This document shows positions 10,679-21,474 of a DNA stretch of 64,000 nt, in pieces. Under the pieces are notes generated by a model, which made no database searches, was not told the DNA's origin, and worked only from the letters and a program-made list of their open reading frames with translations. The translations under genes were made by a program, and so were the position numbers. The DNA is taken from NCBI GenBank assembly GCA_907163375.1, contig CAJQUW010003464.1:186001-250000 (forward strand). The letters are read 5' to 3'. Positions within the stretch are counted from its first letter, which is position 1. Every line of letters begins with the position of its first letter. Source of the stretch: Prostheceraeus crozeri (taxonomy: Eukaryota; Platyhelminthes; Polycladida; Euryleptidae).

Positions 10679-11925
10679 TTGTTCGAGTCTCCTATTGACT
10701 TGACTGATGTCATACGGGAAACAGAGAAGGACAAGACATTGACAAAAGTCAAGAGACACATCGTAAACAGTGACTGGCCTAGAACAAGGCCGAGAGATCA
10801 GCAGCTTATGCGCTATTGGAATTTGAAAGACAGTTTGTTTATTCATGAAAATGCAGTCATGCTACAAGCAGATGCAGGAGTTCGTGTTGTTATCCCTGAG
10901 TCACTGAGAATTGACATCCTCAAGACTCTGCATGTTGCTCACTTTGGCATCGTACGAATGAAGCAGACCTTGCGACAATACGTCTGGTGGCCTAGTGCAA
11001 ACTCCGATGTCGAACTATTTTGTAGGAAATGCGCCGCATGTAGAGAGAACGCCGTGAGTCCGCCGCAAAGCTATACTTGTTGGCCTGAACCTCCGCATGT
11101 GTGGTCCCGGATACACACGGACTTTGCTGGTCCGTTTCTCGGAAGGATGTGGTTCATAATAATAGATGCAAAGTGAAGATTTCCTTACTTGTCAATGATG
11201 AACATTGGACACACTACGTCCAAAGACACAATTGCTGCGCTCGAACAGGTATTGGCAATCGAAGGACTGTGTGATACTATTATCACGGACAATGGGAGCC
11301 AATTCATAGCTGAGGAGTTCGAGAACTTCTGCAGTCGATTGGGAATGCTGCACATCACGTCTCCTGTGGCACATCCACCATCCAACGGCCTTGCTGAAAG
11401 GTTTGTTGCTACGTTCAAGCAGCACATAAAGAAATGTATCACAAGTGCTGAGCCTTCTGCAGATGAGCTGTGGCAAACAGCGAGACAGGTACTATTCATG
11501 TATCGCACAATGCCACACATGGTAGAAAGCCGAAATTTCTGCTATCCCTCGTATCAAAACAAAGGAAGGCGGAAGAAAGTTGTCCCACCAATAGAAAATG
11601 TCAGTTCCAGGTAGATACACGTGTATACTACAAGAATTATGGCAAAGGACCCAAATGGCTACCTGGCATTGTAATCGAGTGCAGAGGAAGAATGGTGAGG
11701 ATCCTACAAACTGATAGAGGCGTGGTCAAGCGACATGTGAACCAACTAAAAATGCGACTGGTCGATGATGAGAGAGAGCGCGAAGAATCTTCAGCTCGTG
11801 ATCAAACATTTGTGCAACCGAACACTGACTCAAATGTGTTAACTCAGCCTGACATCACCGACACTCCACGCAGAAATCCTCGTCGAAAGCGTGATCCTCC
11901 TATTCGCTATGGATTCAGTGACTGA
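10679..11925 (+). pseudogene. gypsy integrase, broken
   Basis: The zinc-binding HHCC region is seen (VAHFG, then C-x2-C near 11,025-11,045), then the core with its first aspartate in HTDFAG (about 11,118), the second in ITDNGSQF (about 11,283) and the glutamate in NGLAERF. An in-frame TGA at 11,174 falls four residues after FIIID, and a frame change occurs near 11,510. The C-terminal part (to 11,925) has the KGPKWLPG-x-V segment typical of gypsy integrase tails and ends in a basic region. The continuation on each side of the breaks is obvious, so this is decay rather than a gene boundary. Confidence 0.88.
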
Positions 11926-11952
11926 ATGTGGTTATGTGACAATAAATTCTTA

Positions 11953-11963
11953 GGGGGGAAGAA
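11953..11963 (+). promoter_or_regulatory. polypurine tract
   Basis: GGGGGGAAGAA immediately precedes the 3' LTR, where plus-strand DNA synthesis is primed. Confidence 0.85.
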
Positions 11964-12122
11964 TGATGTATCGCATAAATAACAATGAATGTTTTTGTTT
12001 AACTAACGCTTGTAACTGAACAATTTAAATATACGACGATCTGAGACGAAATAGAAAACACGTGAATGAACGAGACTTGCTTTGTTAAGTAAACGGAACG
12101 TTGGCTAGCGCAGGATATATCA
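11964..12122 (+). repeat. 3' LTR (159 bp)
   Basis: Nearly identical to the 5' LTR; I count two substitutions. Followed by the target duplication AAAAC. Confidence 0.95.
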
Positions 12123-12127
12123 AAAAC

Positions 12128-12885
12128 CACCTCCACAGCCCTGGTTTGTGGTATATGCTTGTCGAATTATATGCGGAAAGGCGCTTACTTTTATCGAAAT
12201 AATTCAAATGAAGAAGCAAAAACTTCATACTATCAACCAATATTGTTTGTATTCATTTCAACATTCTGCTAATTTCAAAACTACTTGTAAATCGAATAAG
12301 TGAGTATTGGCATCCTACATGTACATGTAAGTTAAAGAAATGAGAGCAGAATAGTCGACATTCTATCCAATATCAGGAATCTTCAACAGATCTAGTTAAC
12401 TTGACATAGCTAAACATTAACACAACTCTCTTTCAAGCATGTAGCCATACCCAGAGAAAACTTGAGATACATGTACTCAATTCAATAATAACATTTTGAT
12501 AACTGTGCAATCATTGAATATTCAGATTTGCTCTCAATTTCAACCAAGGATGCAACTCAATTTTCAATGATTCTATTTACTTTCTGTTTTCAAAAGCATC
12601 TTTTGCTGATTTTTACTGGTAGTCTAATTTAGACGAAATGTCGCTAATGTGCTGAGGTTATAGTATTTAGAATACCCGCGGAAATTTAACTTTACCCTTA
12701 TCAGGCCAAGCATAAGACAAATTGTCAACATTCGTACATCAAAATTCGGTACAAGTAACACTAATAGGGGCACCAAGCTGAAATTTATGGACGATAGGCA
12801 TTTTTTGCTGCTCTTTATAGATATCACATTCCTGAAGTCATCACCACATCATATTTGATAATTTTATGAGACTTCATTTATTCAG
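12128..12885. other. no gene recognised
   Basis: AT-rich non-coding DNA. A pyrimidine-rich stretch at its end leads into the candidate splice acceptor described next. Confidence 0.45.
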
Positions 12886-13248
12886 GTCAAGCGATTCCAT
12901 TTTGTCGACAGCAACAAATTAATCATTTTTGGATTTTTCATAGCTCTTCTTTGTCTGATAGCACTGATTGGGGTACACCTCCTCGTCCGTCATCGAATGA
13001 CGTACCTCTCGGAAGCTTGCTGGAGTCGTTCAACTCAAATCATCGACGCATCTTCTTCAAGAAGAGCCACTTACGGTCAAATGAAGTTGGTCAACAGTTG
13101 GTCTTATATGCAAAAGAAGCATTCTGTCCTATATTCTCCAGAATTTGCGACTCGCATAGCCTTTATAGATAGCGCGCTGCGTGGCATGATAAAACTATCA
13201 ACACATCGCAAAATTCTTGCTAATGATGAAGTAGGCCTAATCTTGTAG
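12886..13248 (+). CDS. candidate terminal exon of a membrane protein (unidentified)
   Basis: A splice-acceptor-like ACTTCATTTATTCAG ends at 12,885 and is followed by 120 open codons to a TAG at 13,246. The frame is closed just upstream (stops near 12,856), as expected for an exon. Residues 12-34 form one strongly hydrophobic segment (IIFGFFIALLCLIALIG), followed by a basic RHR and a polar tail, consistent with a single-pass membrane protein. No family recognised, and no upstream exon found, because the region before it is occupied by the gypsy element. Could be chance; confidence is low. Confidence 0.3.
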   Translation, partial: VKRFHFVDSNKLIIFGFFIALLCLIALIGVHLLVRHRMTYLSEACWSRSTQIIDASSSRRATYGQMKLVNSWSYMQKKHSVLYSPEFATRIAFIDSALRGMIKLSTHRKILANDEVGLIL

Positions 13249-14866
13249 AATCTGCTTGATATTGACCTATTGGACAGTATCTTCATAGATCGCTATTTTA
13301 TTTCGAATGCTGTTGCTTTTGGATGGGAGCTATATTAATGGTAGCCATGATCGCTAATCGATGTAAAACCTATTGAATTGAAGTCGACCAGGGGACAGGT
13401 AGCTCATTCAAGAGGTTTCTTACCTATTTATAATGACAACAAGTTATTTTGCTGTACTGTACGCTGCAGGCACCAGACCGCAACAGAAGCAATCTATGTG
13501 GAGAAATGTTTCTCTTTGATAATCAATCCACTTTTAACGTAACAGTGAAGGAAACCATTGATAATTTTAGATTACAACAAAATTCAGTTCGTTGTTCATG
13601 TGGTCAATGGAACCACAACATGATCGAAGTTGGAGAATGCTGTAATGCTTTTAAAATGTTCAAGGGAGATAGTGAAAGTTTATAAAGCCAATCATGCTTT
13701 TACAGAGAGATAACACAAAAATAAGCAGAAAACCATGTCCTTACTTATTCACACGACTTCGACAAGACTGAATTGCCATTGTAAAGAAGAAGGAATCCAA
13801 TTTTGTTGAGCACTCAACCAATGGATCATTTAAATTCATCTACAAACAGACCTGAAGATGCTCAACATGCAATACATCTGCGCCTTTTGCAGGTGAATGT
13901 ACAATCATGCATGGAAAATAGCAATTGTTTCCGCCACAGATGTCAAGATAAAAAGCTTTTGTCCTTTTGTCTTGTTTTACAATGGATGTTTTTTTGGAAC
14001 AAAATGCTTATAGGCCTATTACAATGATTTTTTGATTAATTTTTTACAATTATTTAGATTAATTTATTAATTGGCATTGACATCAGAATGAATATCCAAG
14101 CCTCAATGATATTAAAGCAAATTGCACACAAAATTATTCGTACCATAGCTTCAATAGTACCAAAATTATAACAAATTATTTATAGTAGGCCTAATAATAA
14201 AACTGTACATCAGGCCTACTGTGCATTGCATATATTACACATATCCAAACATTGTATATCAGTATTTGTAATAGTTCATCATTGACATAGATATTGATTC
14301 ATTAATATCTATGGTCAATTTCTGAAAAATAGATTGTTGACACTTGACACTTGGCCAACTATTCCGAAAACCTTGGCCTGATGAGACTCAACTTTAAAAT
14401 TAAATATTTGAAATCATAAATCAATACATTGTCGACATCATTTCCTTGCTTTGTAAAATGTCTATTGAACTACTGACTTAATGCTAAATTGACTGCGCAA
14501 TACATCATATCAATTATACTTTTCCCGTCAATTCGAAAAAATGCATCATCGCAAAATTGATCAATATGAAGAATTTTCACTGTTGTCCATACTAAAAATG
14601 GTCGATTTCGGCGTTAAAGATTTGTAAGTCTGATAAACAGAGTGAGAAATTAAGCAAAAACATATTTTTTTTACTTTACGCATGACACAAATAAAAGGAT
14701 CTCAATGTTATTATGTTCTAAGATTCCTGTCCTTGGTCATACGTGTCATGTGTGAGGCAAAAACAGCTGCAATGGTAATCAGGATGAAAGTTAGTCACTT
14801 GGAAACATGAGAAAGCTCCTACATATCTCAGCTGCACAATTCTAAAATTGAAGAGACAGTGTTAAG

Positions 14867-14901
<35 letters not shown>

Positions 14902-15219
14902 TTCTTTTGTTTTTTGATTTCATGATCCACTAATTCTGAACGAAACTGTTCAGTGACCTTTTTCTTTTTGTTTTGCAGATTTTTATCATATAACTTAATT
15001 TTTGTGTATTTTGGAACCAATTCATTTTTTTGCAAATGTTGTTGTAATTAATATCGTGATTTAATTTTATGCATTTGTGCAAAGATCTTTCCGTTTTCTA
15101 TATTGACTTTTTTCTTCTGGCGATATTGTTCTCAAGATGATAAAAGAATGCCATTTGATGGTAAAGTAACTCATATTTTGCGACGTTTCGATATACTCGT
15201 ATATATATATATATATATA
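13249..15219. other. no supported gene; contains (TA)n microsatellites
   Basis: AT-rich. A frame at 13,449-13,685 is Cys-containing but has no recognisable motif or convincing splice sites. (TA)n runs lie at about 14,871-14,899 and 15,200-15,219; the second is the target of the Tc1 insertion. Confidence 0.45.
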
Positions 15220-15243
15220 CACTCAAGGAAAAAATAAAGTACC
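15220..15243 (+). repeat. Tc1 left terminal inverted repeat
   Basis: CACTCAAGG followed by AAAAAATAAAGTAC. Matches the reverse complement of the right end at 16,815-16,838. Confidence 0.92.
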
Positions 15244-15353
15244 CAGTGTAAAAAGTTATGTTAACAGTGACAAATTTATCATTTCAGTCATTTTTTTCTA
15301 CTCGTTGGTGTGAAATATGAACTTTAGAAGTTAAATCAGTAGTCAAACCATTA

Positions 15354-15536
15354 GGCCTCAACCACACAGCGAGCTTTTCCAAGCGTTTTGCAGCAAATAC
15401 AAAGTCATCATTGCAGCATTTGTAGACTTCCATAATCCACGCAAAGCAAACTAGAGCGATTGATAGCTTGTGGACATGCGGTTACTCGAGACGCTTGGGA
15501 CGCTCGTGTTTGCTTTGCTTTCAGTGTAGCTGAGGC
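15354..15536. mobile_element. 183-bp MITE, copy 1, nested in the Tc1 element
   Basis: Starts GGCCTCAACCACAC and ends GTGTAGCTGAGGC, so its ends are inverted repeats. A related copy without its outer left end lies at 17,852-18,037. The two share AGCGAGCTTTTCCAAGCG, GCAGCAAATA, GAGCGATTGATAGCTTG and GGGACGCTCGTGTTTGCTTT. No coding capacity. Confidence 0.75.
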
Positions 15537-15651
15537 ATAATGCTATGATTCCATTCATTGTTCTTTCATGCATACTGAGCTGTACTCTGTTCAATCCGCT
15601 AGCTACATACACCACAATCATTGACAGTATCGTAGCATTAGCAAATTAGTC

Positions 15652-16716
15652 ATGGCGACACGTGGATGTGATTTGACTGAATTCCAGAGAGGTCAAATCT
15701 ACGCCTTGAAGTTTCATGCGAATTTTTCAAGACCTAAAATTGCTGAGTGCCTCGAGATATCAGAGAACACAGTCAGAAAGTACCTACAGAGGCTATCAGC
15801 TGGTGGAGATGCTAAAGCAACCAATCGAGCTTCTTGTGGCCGTAGGAAAAGTACAACTGAAGAAGATGACGAGGAAATTTTAACTTTCTCTTCGAACCAT
15901 CCTTTTTGCTCTGCCAGAGTAATTAAGCAAAACTTAAATCTAGAATGCACCAGAAGGACCGTAACAAATCGATTGCTGAGCGGTGGTTTCAAGGCATTTA
16001 CACCAGCTAGAAAGACAGCCTTGACAGCAGATCATGAACATCGCAGATTGGAATGGGCTACAGAAAAGTCATCGTGGACTTTGACGAGGTGGAAGAAAGT
16101 GGTGTTTTCTGACGAATCGAAATTCTGCTTGGGTCAGTCACGAGTACAGTATGTCCGTCGATCGATAGGAGATCGGTACACGGATCGCTACGTCTGCCGT
16201 ACTCTGAACAGATCTGTCGCGCATGTAATGGTGTGGGGTGCATTCTCAAGTAATGGACATACGAGCCTGGTGAGAATTCAAGAGAGATTGGATGCCCAAA
16301 AGTACATCGACATCCTTGAAGGTAATCTTCTTCCAGTATGGAATACAATCACTCAAGCAGGTGGCATCTTCCAGCAAGACAATGCACCGATACATTCGGC
16401 GAACCGGACGAAACTGTTCCTTCAACACAATGGAATCCCTACCTTAGACTGGCCTGCATTTAGTCCCGACATGAATCCCATCGAACACGTGTGGGCACAG
16501 ATGGAACTGAAACTCCAAAGAGAATATGAGGACCCAGAAGACAGTGACCAACTCTTTGCTACGCTTGATGTCATTTGGAATGAACTGATGGATGATGTCA
16601 ATTATCGAGCTTCTCTTATCAGTTCAATGCGTGATCGCGTACAAGCAGTACTGGATGCTGAAGGTGATTTTACGAGATTTTTGACTGTTTTCTATGTACT
16701 AGTACGCCTTTCGTGA
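15652..16716 (+). CDS. Tc1 transposase
   Basis: 354 residues, uninterrupted. The N-terminal 110 residues are paired-type helix-turn-helix modules, with a GRRK(S) AT-hook-like link near 63-67 between the two halves. The catalytic triad is D154 (VFSDESKF), D243 (FQQDNAPIHS) and E278 (SPDMNPIEHVW). The D-to-E gap is 34 residues, which defines the DD34E Tc1 group. The enzyme cuts and pastes the element at TA dinucleotides in the nucleus. It is complete and lies between intact terminal repeats, so this copy could be active. The C-terminus is slightly longer than the usual about 340 residues. Confidence 0.95.
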   Translation: MATRGCDLTEFQRGQIYALKFHANFSRPKIAECLEISENTVRKYLQRLSAGGDAKATNRASCGRRKSTTEEDDEEILTFSSNHPFCSARVIKQNLNLECTRRTVTNRLLSGGFKAFTPARKTALTADHEHRRLEWATEKSSWTLTRWKKVVFSDESKFCLGQSRVQYVRRSIGDRYTDRYVCRTLNRSVAHVMVWGAFSSNGHTSLVRIQERLDAQKYIDILEGNLLPVWNTITQAGGIFQQDNAPIHSANRTKLFLQHNGIPTLDWPAFSPDMNPIEHVWAQMELKLQREYEDPEDSDQLFATLDVIWNELMDDVNYRASLISSMRDRVQAVLDAEGDFTRFLTVFYVLVRLS

Positions 16717-16814
16717 CTTTATACGCGTATTGATATTGTTTCTGTGATCCACTCTGAAGCACAAGTAGTGCATATTGTCTTGTTGTTTTCGAAATAGAGT
16801 AAAATGTCTAACCG

Positions 16815-16838
16815 AGTACTTTATTTTTTCCTTGAGTG
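16815..16838 (-). repeat. Tc1 right terminal inverted repeat
   Basis: AGTACTTTATTTTTTCCTTG then AGTG, the reverse complement of the left end, followed by TA. Confidence 0.92.
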
Positions 16839-16863
16839 TATATATAAGAGTGTATATTCAAGA

Positions 16864-17449
16864 GGTGAGAACAAAATCTGACTTAAATCATTAGGGGAAG
16901 TACAAACGTTTCTGGCTTACTTGCCGTCATCAGTGTAGTATACCCTATTGTAGAGAATCAGCAAATCAGATGCCGATAATTCGTCATCCGACCTCCAGAC
17001 ATCTACAATTAATGAAATAATTCAAATCTTGTTCTCAGAGCTCGGGTTCAAAAATCTGAACTTGCAAACACGAATGCAAATAGCTAATTCGTGTTTGCGT
17101 TCTATGCACAAACCATTGGTAGGTAGATGTACATAGAAAGCCGGCAGCTGACACATTTGGCCAGTGAAAAAATTAATCTATACATGCCGAGACCCCGAAA
17201 GGAAAAAATTCAAGAGGTGAGAACAAAATCTGACTTAAATCATTACGGGAACTACAAACGTTTCTGGCTTATTTGCCGAGCTCTGAGAACAAGATTTGAA
17301 TTATTTCATTAATTGTAGATGTCTGGAGGTCGGATGACGAATTATCGGCATCTGATTTGCTGATTCTCCACAATAGGGTATACTACACTGATGACGGCAA
17401 ATAAGCCAGAAACGTTTATAGTTCCCGTAATGATTTAAGTCAGATTTTT
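16864..17449. repeat. fold-back repeat with 170-bp inverted arms and a partial direct copy
   Basis: The left arm (16,867-17,044) and the reverse complement of the right arm (17,278-17,449) match over about 170 bases. Shared blocks include ACAAACGTTTCTGGCTTA, GCAAATCAGATGCCGATAAT and GACCTCCAGACATCTACAAT. A third, direct copy of the first 70 bases of the arm (17,209-17,279) abuts the right arm. No coding capacity. This looks like a non-autonomous fold-back element or two nested MITEs. Confidence 0.8.
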
Positions 17450-17851
17450 GACAATTTTGACATGATGGATTAATAATTGGACATTTGTAGGTTAGGATGG
17501 TACGACAAGTTTTAAAAAGTTTTTGTTTTTTTATTAGTCTGCAGGCCCATTATGAAAACATGCGAAATTTTGGTTATTTTGATGAATTTTCAGGGTTATC
17601 CATAGATACAAAGGAAGACAATGCATCAAACAGAATCTGCTATGTTGGATGGTTAGTTAATATACGCTAATATTCAGGTGCATAAGAATGGAGCATTCTA
17701 TTTTGTCAGCTAACTCTATTCACAAATCAGCCGTCCATTCTCGAATGAAGTTCGATGTGAAATCAATCACAACTGGTCAACAATGTCTTCAACTGAGTTT
17801 CGCTTTGAAAAGGTTAAATGCTGGTGTGCAATTCGTCTGTGTGCTCTTCTT

Positions 17852-18037
17852 AGGCGAGCTTTTCCAAGCGTTTCCAAGCAAAGCGTTTTGCAGCAAATAA
17901 AAGTCACCATTGCAGCAGTTGTAGACTGCCACACCGGGAGCAAAGCAAACCAGAGCGATTGATAGCTTGCGGACATGCGTCTGCTCGCGTTTGCTCGGGA
18001 CGCTCGTGTTTGCTTTGCTTTCAGTGTGGCTGAGGCC
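17852..18037. mobile_element. MITE, copy 2
   Basis: Direct repeat of the MITE nested in the Tc1 element (15,354-15,536). It keeps the right end GTGTGGCTGAGGC, but the outermost left bases are missing and the left part carries a short internal duplication (TTTCCAAGC). Confidence 0.7.
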
Positions 18038-18479
18038 TTAGCAATTAGAATCACGAAATACTTGATAAAATGGCAGCTGTGAAGAGACGAATGTCCGTCA
18101 CGGTCGACCATCTTATTTTGGACTGCAGAGTTTAACGAGGTCGACGTTATGTCAATGATGAAATGATGATCCACCTGAAAGTAGGCTTACCGAGGCTGTG
18201 ACAACCCCGAAGTCCGAGCCGATGGAAAAGTCTCTGAACAGGCATCGACGCATAACGATTACACTCTTGGTGAGGACCTGAATGTGGGACCTTGGAAGTG
18301 TTGGGGACCCTCGTGGAAAATGGGAGTCGAAAAGTCAGTTTGCAGTTTTCTTATCTCGCGGCTCCCGATTTCTTACCTCTGACATTGCTGCTGAAATGCA
18401 AAATATTTCCGGAATAAGAAGATTTTCGATGGACGTTTGTAAAAATATTGCAAATCTCGTCACAAGATACACATGTCTA
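18038..18479. other. no gene recognised
   Basis: An open frame at 18,282-18,518 has no motif. The segment lies downstream (minus strand) of the Penelope-like RT and may include its decayed 3' part. Confidence 0.4.
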
Positions 18480-20030
18480 AAAACGGGAGGGATTTGTTTT
18501 CTTCAGTTTCCAGTGTGAATTGTATGTCTGGGAAAATGCTGTTGACAATATTCAAAATAAGGTGTAATTGATCTTTTTTAATAAACACGAAAGCGTCATC
18601 TACGTACCGAACCCATAATTTAAATTGTTTAAAATGTTTTTCATTGCTTGAGCCTCTAATTGTTACATTACCAATTCAGCAAGAAGTCCGGAAATGGAAG
18701 AACCCATTGGAATGCCTTTGATCTGGCTGCAATATTTTCCGTCGAAATAAAAATTCGTTTTCAGGCATTGCTCAACTAATGCTAATATAAAATTCGATGG
18801 GATTGTAATAGGTGATCTGACAAAACTTTCTTTAAACAATCCTTGGCAAGATTGGCGGGACTGATGGATAAAATGATATAACGTCGAGACTTATAAACAT
18901 TTCATCTTCATCAATTTTGATATTGTTTAGTTTTTTCAGAAATTCTTAAGTATTTGTAGAGAAGAATTTCTTGTCGAGTGTTTGAGTTCAATATACAGCC
19001 ATTTTGAAACAAGGTGTGTTGGCAATCCAGGCAAGGAGAGATACGACCGGTATAAAAGAAATATTTGCTTTGTGAATTTTCGGTAATCCATATATTTCAG
19101 CAATGTTTGTTTCTTTTGGAGATATGAAATCGAAATCATCATTGGATAAAAGTTCATTTTTTTTCTTCAACAAAAATAATGATTTTGTAATTTCCGATAT
19201 TTGTTTATTGGTAGGGTCCTCGGAAATTTCAATGTATGTATTTCTATCGCTCAAAATGATATTCATTTTTGTAAGGTATGTTGATTTGTTCATTACTGTT
19301 GTGGCTCCACCTTTGTCAGCAGGTAAAATGATGACTGCTTTGTCATTCTGCAGATCCTTCAAAATTCTAATTTCGTCTTTTCTTCTCTATTTTTTTAAGT
19401 GTGACAAATATCATTTCGCATTGACGATTTTTCTTGTTCTGTAATGTCTGACGTGAAAAGTATTGATACGGTTGAGGCTAAGAAAGAAAGATAATCAGCG
19501 TCGTGATGATTAAATTTCAAGCGTTTTGATAAAAAGTCTATTTCAGCATTGTTCAACTGTCGGGATGAAAGATTCACAACTTTTTCTAGTTCAGTGAGGA
19601 CCATTGTGTTTTCTTTCGGAGATAAATTGAAGAATTTTTTGTCCAATGCTTCTTTTCTATCTGCTTTTCAATATTTGAGATCATGTCAATTGTAAATGAT
19701 AATTCTACAAAAAGTTCTGGAGTCAATTGAAATTCTAAAAATTGTTTAAGTAATATTCCTCAGAAGTGCGATATTTGTTTAAACGATGATGAGCGTCTTG
19801 GATTAGTACTTTCAGCAATCGTCTGCTATTTTGTTTTGCTGTTTCGCATCAGGTTTATATTGTAGTGATCCTGGAAGAATATCATCAGATCGACATTTGT
19901 GAAGGAATATAAATTGTTCTCTTGTCATAGATGATTGACGACAGGCTTTCTCCCATTTTCTAGCTATCAAAACTGATCTTTGACCGTATAGAGTTCGGAT
20001 TGATGAAAATATTGGCATCCTGTTTTATAC
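18480..20030 (-). pseudogene. Penelope-like element reverse transcriptase (decayed)
   Basis: On the minus strand the pieces follow the order of Penelope-like proteins. First is an N-terminal basic region (20,018-19,812), then NLSSRQLNNAEIDFLSK (about 19,580-19,530). Next comes ILPADKGGATTVM (about 19,330-19,295) and YGLPKIHK (about 19,090-19,070). Last are the core GIPMGSSISGLLAE (about 18,720-18,680) and the catalytic RYVDDAFVF (about 18,610-18,585), followed by LETEENKSLPF. Several stops and frame changes separate the pieces, so it is dead. Penelope elements reverse-transcribe by target priming and often lie in tandem; a second unit lies immediately upstream. Confidence 0.85.
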
Positions 20031-20289
20031 ATTTGAAAAAAACACATGTATTTGGAGCAACAAGAAAAAAACGAAGGTACAAAAAAGAGTAAAAAGCGTC
20101 TTACAAAATAAGTGTATTTGAATAAAAAGAGAATTTTTCAGGATAAAGCGTCAATAGATGTTATGAATTTTATGAAAAGTTTAGTACAAATTTTCGTGTT
20201 CTGAACTCAGACACGTCTTCAATTACATCAACTTCTAATAAAGCTGTCATATGAAAATTCTATAATCGTTAATTTTTGAAATTTAACTT

Positions 20290-20779
20290 TTTCAGTGATC
20301 TTTTAGGGAATGGTGTCGATTTCTTTATGGCGGTTTACAGAGTCATTGCCTGAGAACCAAGCTTCAATGAATTCAGGCTGTTTTTCATCATCGTTAAATT
20401 TGATGGGCTCAGTTGAGTTCCATAGAAATTGGTGGCTTTCTTCATGTGTATGAATTAATGATATTTGAGATTTTGGGTCAAATCTTCTGACAGCCAATTG
20501 ATGTTCAATTGCTGTGCAATTGCTACATGGAATTTTGTATATAGTTTCTTCTTTCCATAGGCATCTGTGCTTTTGTTCTTTCTTTACTAATGAAGATTGA
20601 AGAGCATATGTTGGTTTGTGTGCAACGGTGATATGATTTTTGATAACTTTTTAATGAGTAAATCTGATGCACCATGAATATTTGGTACAGATCTCGAATT
20701 TTTATTATTCTTAATTTTTGAATTGGTTCCTTGAAAAAATCTTGAATTATTTTTTTCCTATATTTAATGGTTGATGAAG
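20290..20779 (-). pseudogene. 3' part of a second Penelope-like unit (RT thumb and GIY-YIG endonuclease)
   Basis: Minus-strand translation gives a VPNIHGASD segment, then a region ending IYKIPCSNC, then EHQLAVRR, SHQFLWNSTEP and IEAWFS. This order fits the RT thumb followed by the GIY-YIG nuclease of Penelope elements. The part of the nuclease between the IYKIPC strand and EHQ is missing. The fragment lies just upstream of the N-terminus of the unit at 18,480-20,030 in the same orientation, i.e. head-to-tail. It is cut on its upstream side by the left end of Maverick A. Confidence 0.75.
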
Positions 20780-21431
20780 AGCAGTATAAGGTATAACATC
20801 CGGCGCGTCGCTTCGCTCGCACCGGATGTCACACCTTGCGAGATTTTCAAAAATTTAGGTAGTCTCCAAATTTCAAAAATTTAGGTAGTGACAAATTTCG
20901 AAAATTTAGGCAGTCCGAAAAATATCACGTGGTCGAAAATTTAAGTTGACTCAAAATATCACGTAATCGAAAATTTAAGTTGTCTCAAAATATCACGTAA
21001 TCGAAAATTTAAGTTGTCTCAAAATATCACGTGGCCGAAAATTTAAGTTGTCTCAAAATATCACGTAATCTAAAAAATATCGCGTGGTCGAAAATTTAGG
21101 CAGATGAAAATTTAAGTTGTCTAAGAATTGCACATAGTCTCAATATACCAGAAGATTGTATTCAAAATATTTCTTTAAAAATGGAAACCTCAGAAATGGA
21201 AGAAACCTCAACGGGGACGGCGACGACGAAAATGGAAGAAACTTCGACAGCGACGAGAATATGTCCTTCGTTATCACAATTAAAAATAACAGAATTGAAT
21301 AGAGAAAAACACAAGGATAGAGTTAGGTATATGAAAGATAAGGAATCTCAATTATTATTAAGATTAGAGCATTATGATAAATTAAGAAAGAGCAGGTCTC
21401 AAGTTAAGAATGTAACACAAGGTATTGGAAT
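20780..21431 (+). repeat. Maverick A left terminal inverted repeat
   Basis: About 650 bp, inverted copy of 35,841-36,439. It begins with a GC-rich hairpin (20,791-20,834). Then come several direct repeats of a roughly 33-base unit (AATTTAAGTTGTCTCAAAAT plus ATCACGT), of which the left end has more copies than the right. The inner part runs into the start of the membrane-protein gene. Confidence 0.93.
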
Positions 21432-21474
21432 TGATCGTGATGAGATCTCTTTTTCCTCTTACTCATCGACATAA
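21181..21474 (+). pseudogene. truncated duplicate of the membrane-protein gene inside the left TIR
   Basis: The first 85 or so residues are nearly identical to those of the 216-residue gene at 35,441-36,091. Similarity ends where the TIR ends (21,431), and the frame then runs into unrelated codons. It exists because the terminal repeat reaches into the coding region at the other end of the element. The two hydrophobic segments are missing, so it is probably not functional. Confidence 0.8.

Larger units (their letters stand above)
7444..12122 (+). mobile_element. Ty3/gypsy LTR retrotransposon
   Basis: Two 159-bp LTRs (TGATGTATCG...GATATATCA) flank a gag-protease-RT-RNase H-integrase order, which is the Ty3/gypsy order. 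The 5-bp target duplication AAAAC is perfect (7439-7443 and 12,123-12,127). The LTRs differ at only two visible positions, so insertion is fairly recent. Pol is nevertheless broken by two frame changes (near 10,640 and 11,510) and one TGA (11,174), so this copy is not autonomous unless those are assembly errors. The LTRs are unusually short for gypsy. Confidence 0.95.
15220..16838 (+). mobile_element. Tc1/mariner transposon (DD34E)
   Basis: Terminal inverted repeats CACTCAAGGAAAAAATAAAG at both ends match over about 23 bases. The element is flanked by TA on both sides, the dinucleotide duplicated by Tc1/mariner, inside a (TA)n run. Length 1,619 bp. The single transposase gene is uninterrupted. 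A MITE is nested between the left end and the gene. Confidence 0.95.

Noticed and set aside
11174-11176. Readthrough TGA inside the gypsy integrase
   Set aside because: Retroviral readthrough sites lie between gag and pol, not within the integrase core, and two frameshifts in the same pol indicate decay.
13449-13685. 78-codon Cys-containing frame
   Set aside because: Cysteine spacing fits no domain I know, and no convincing splice sites or promoter were seen.
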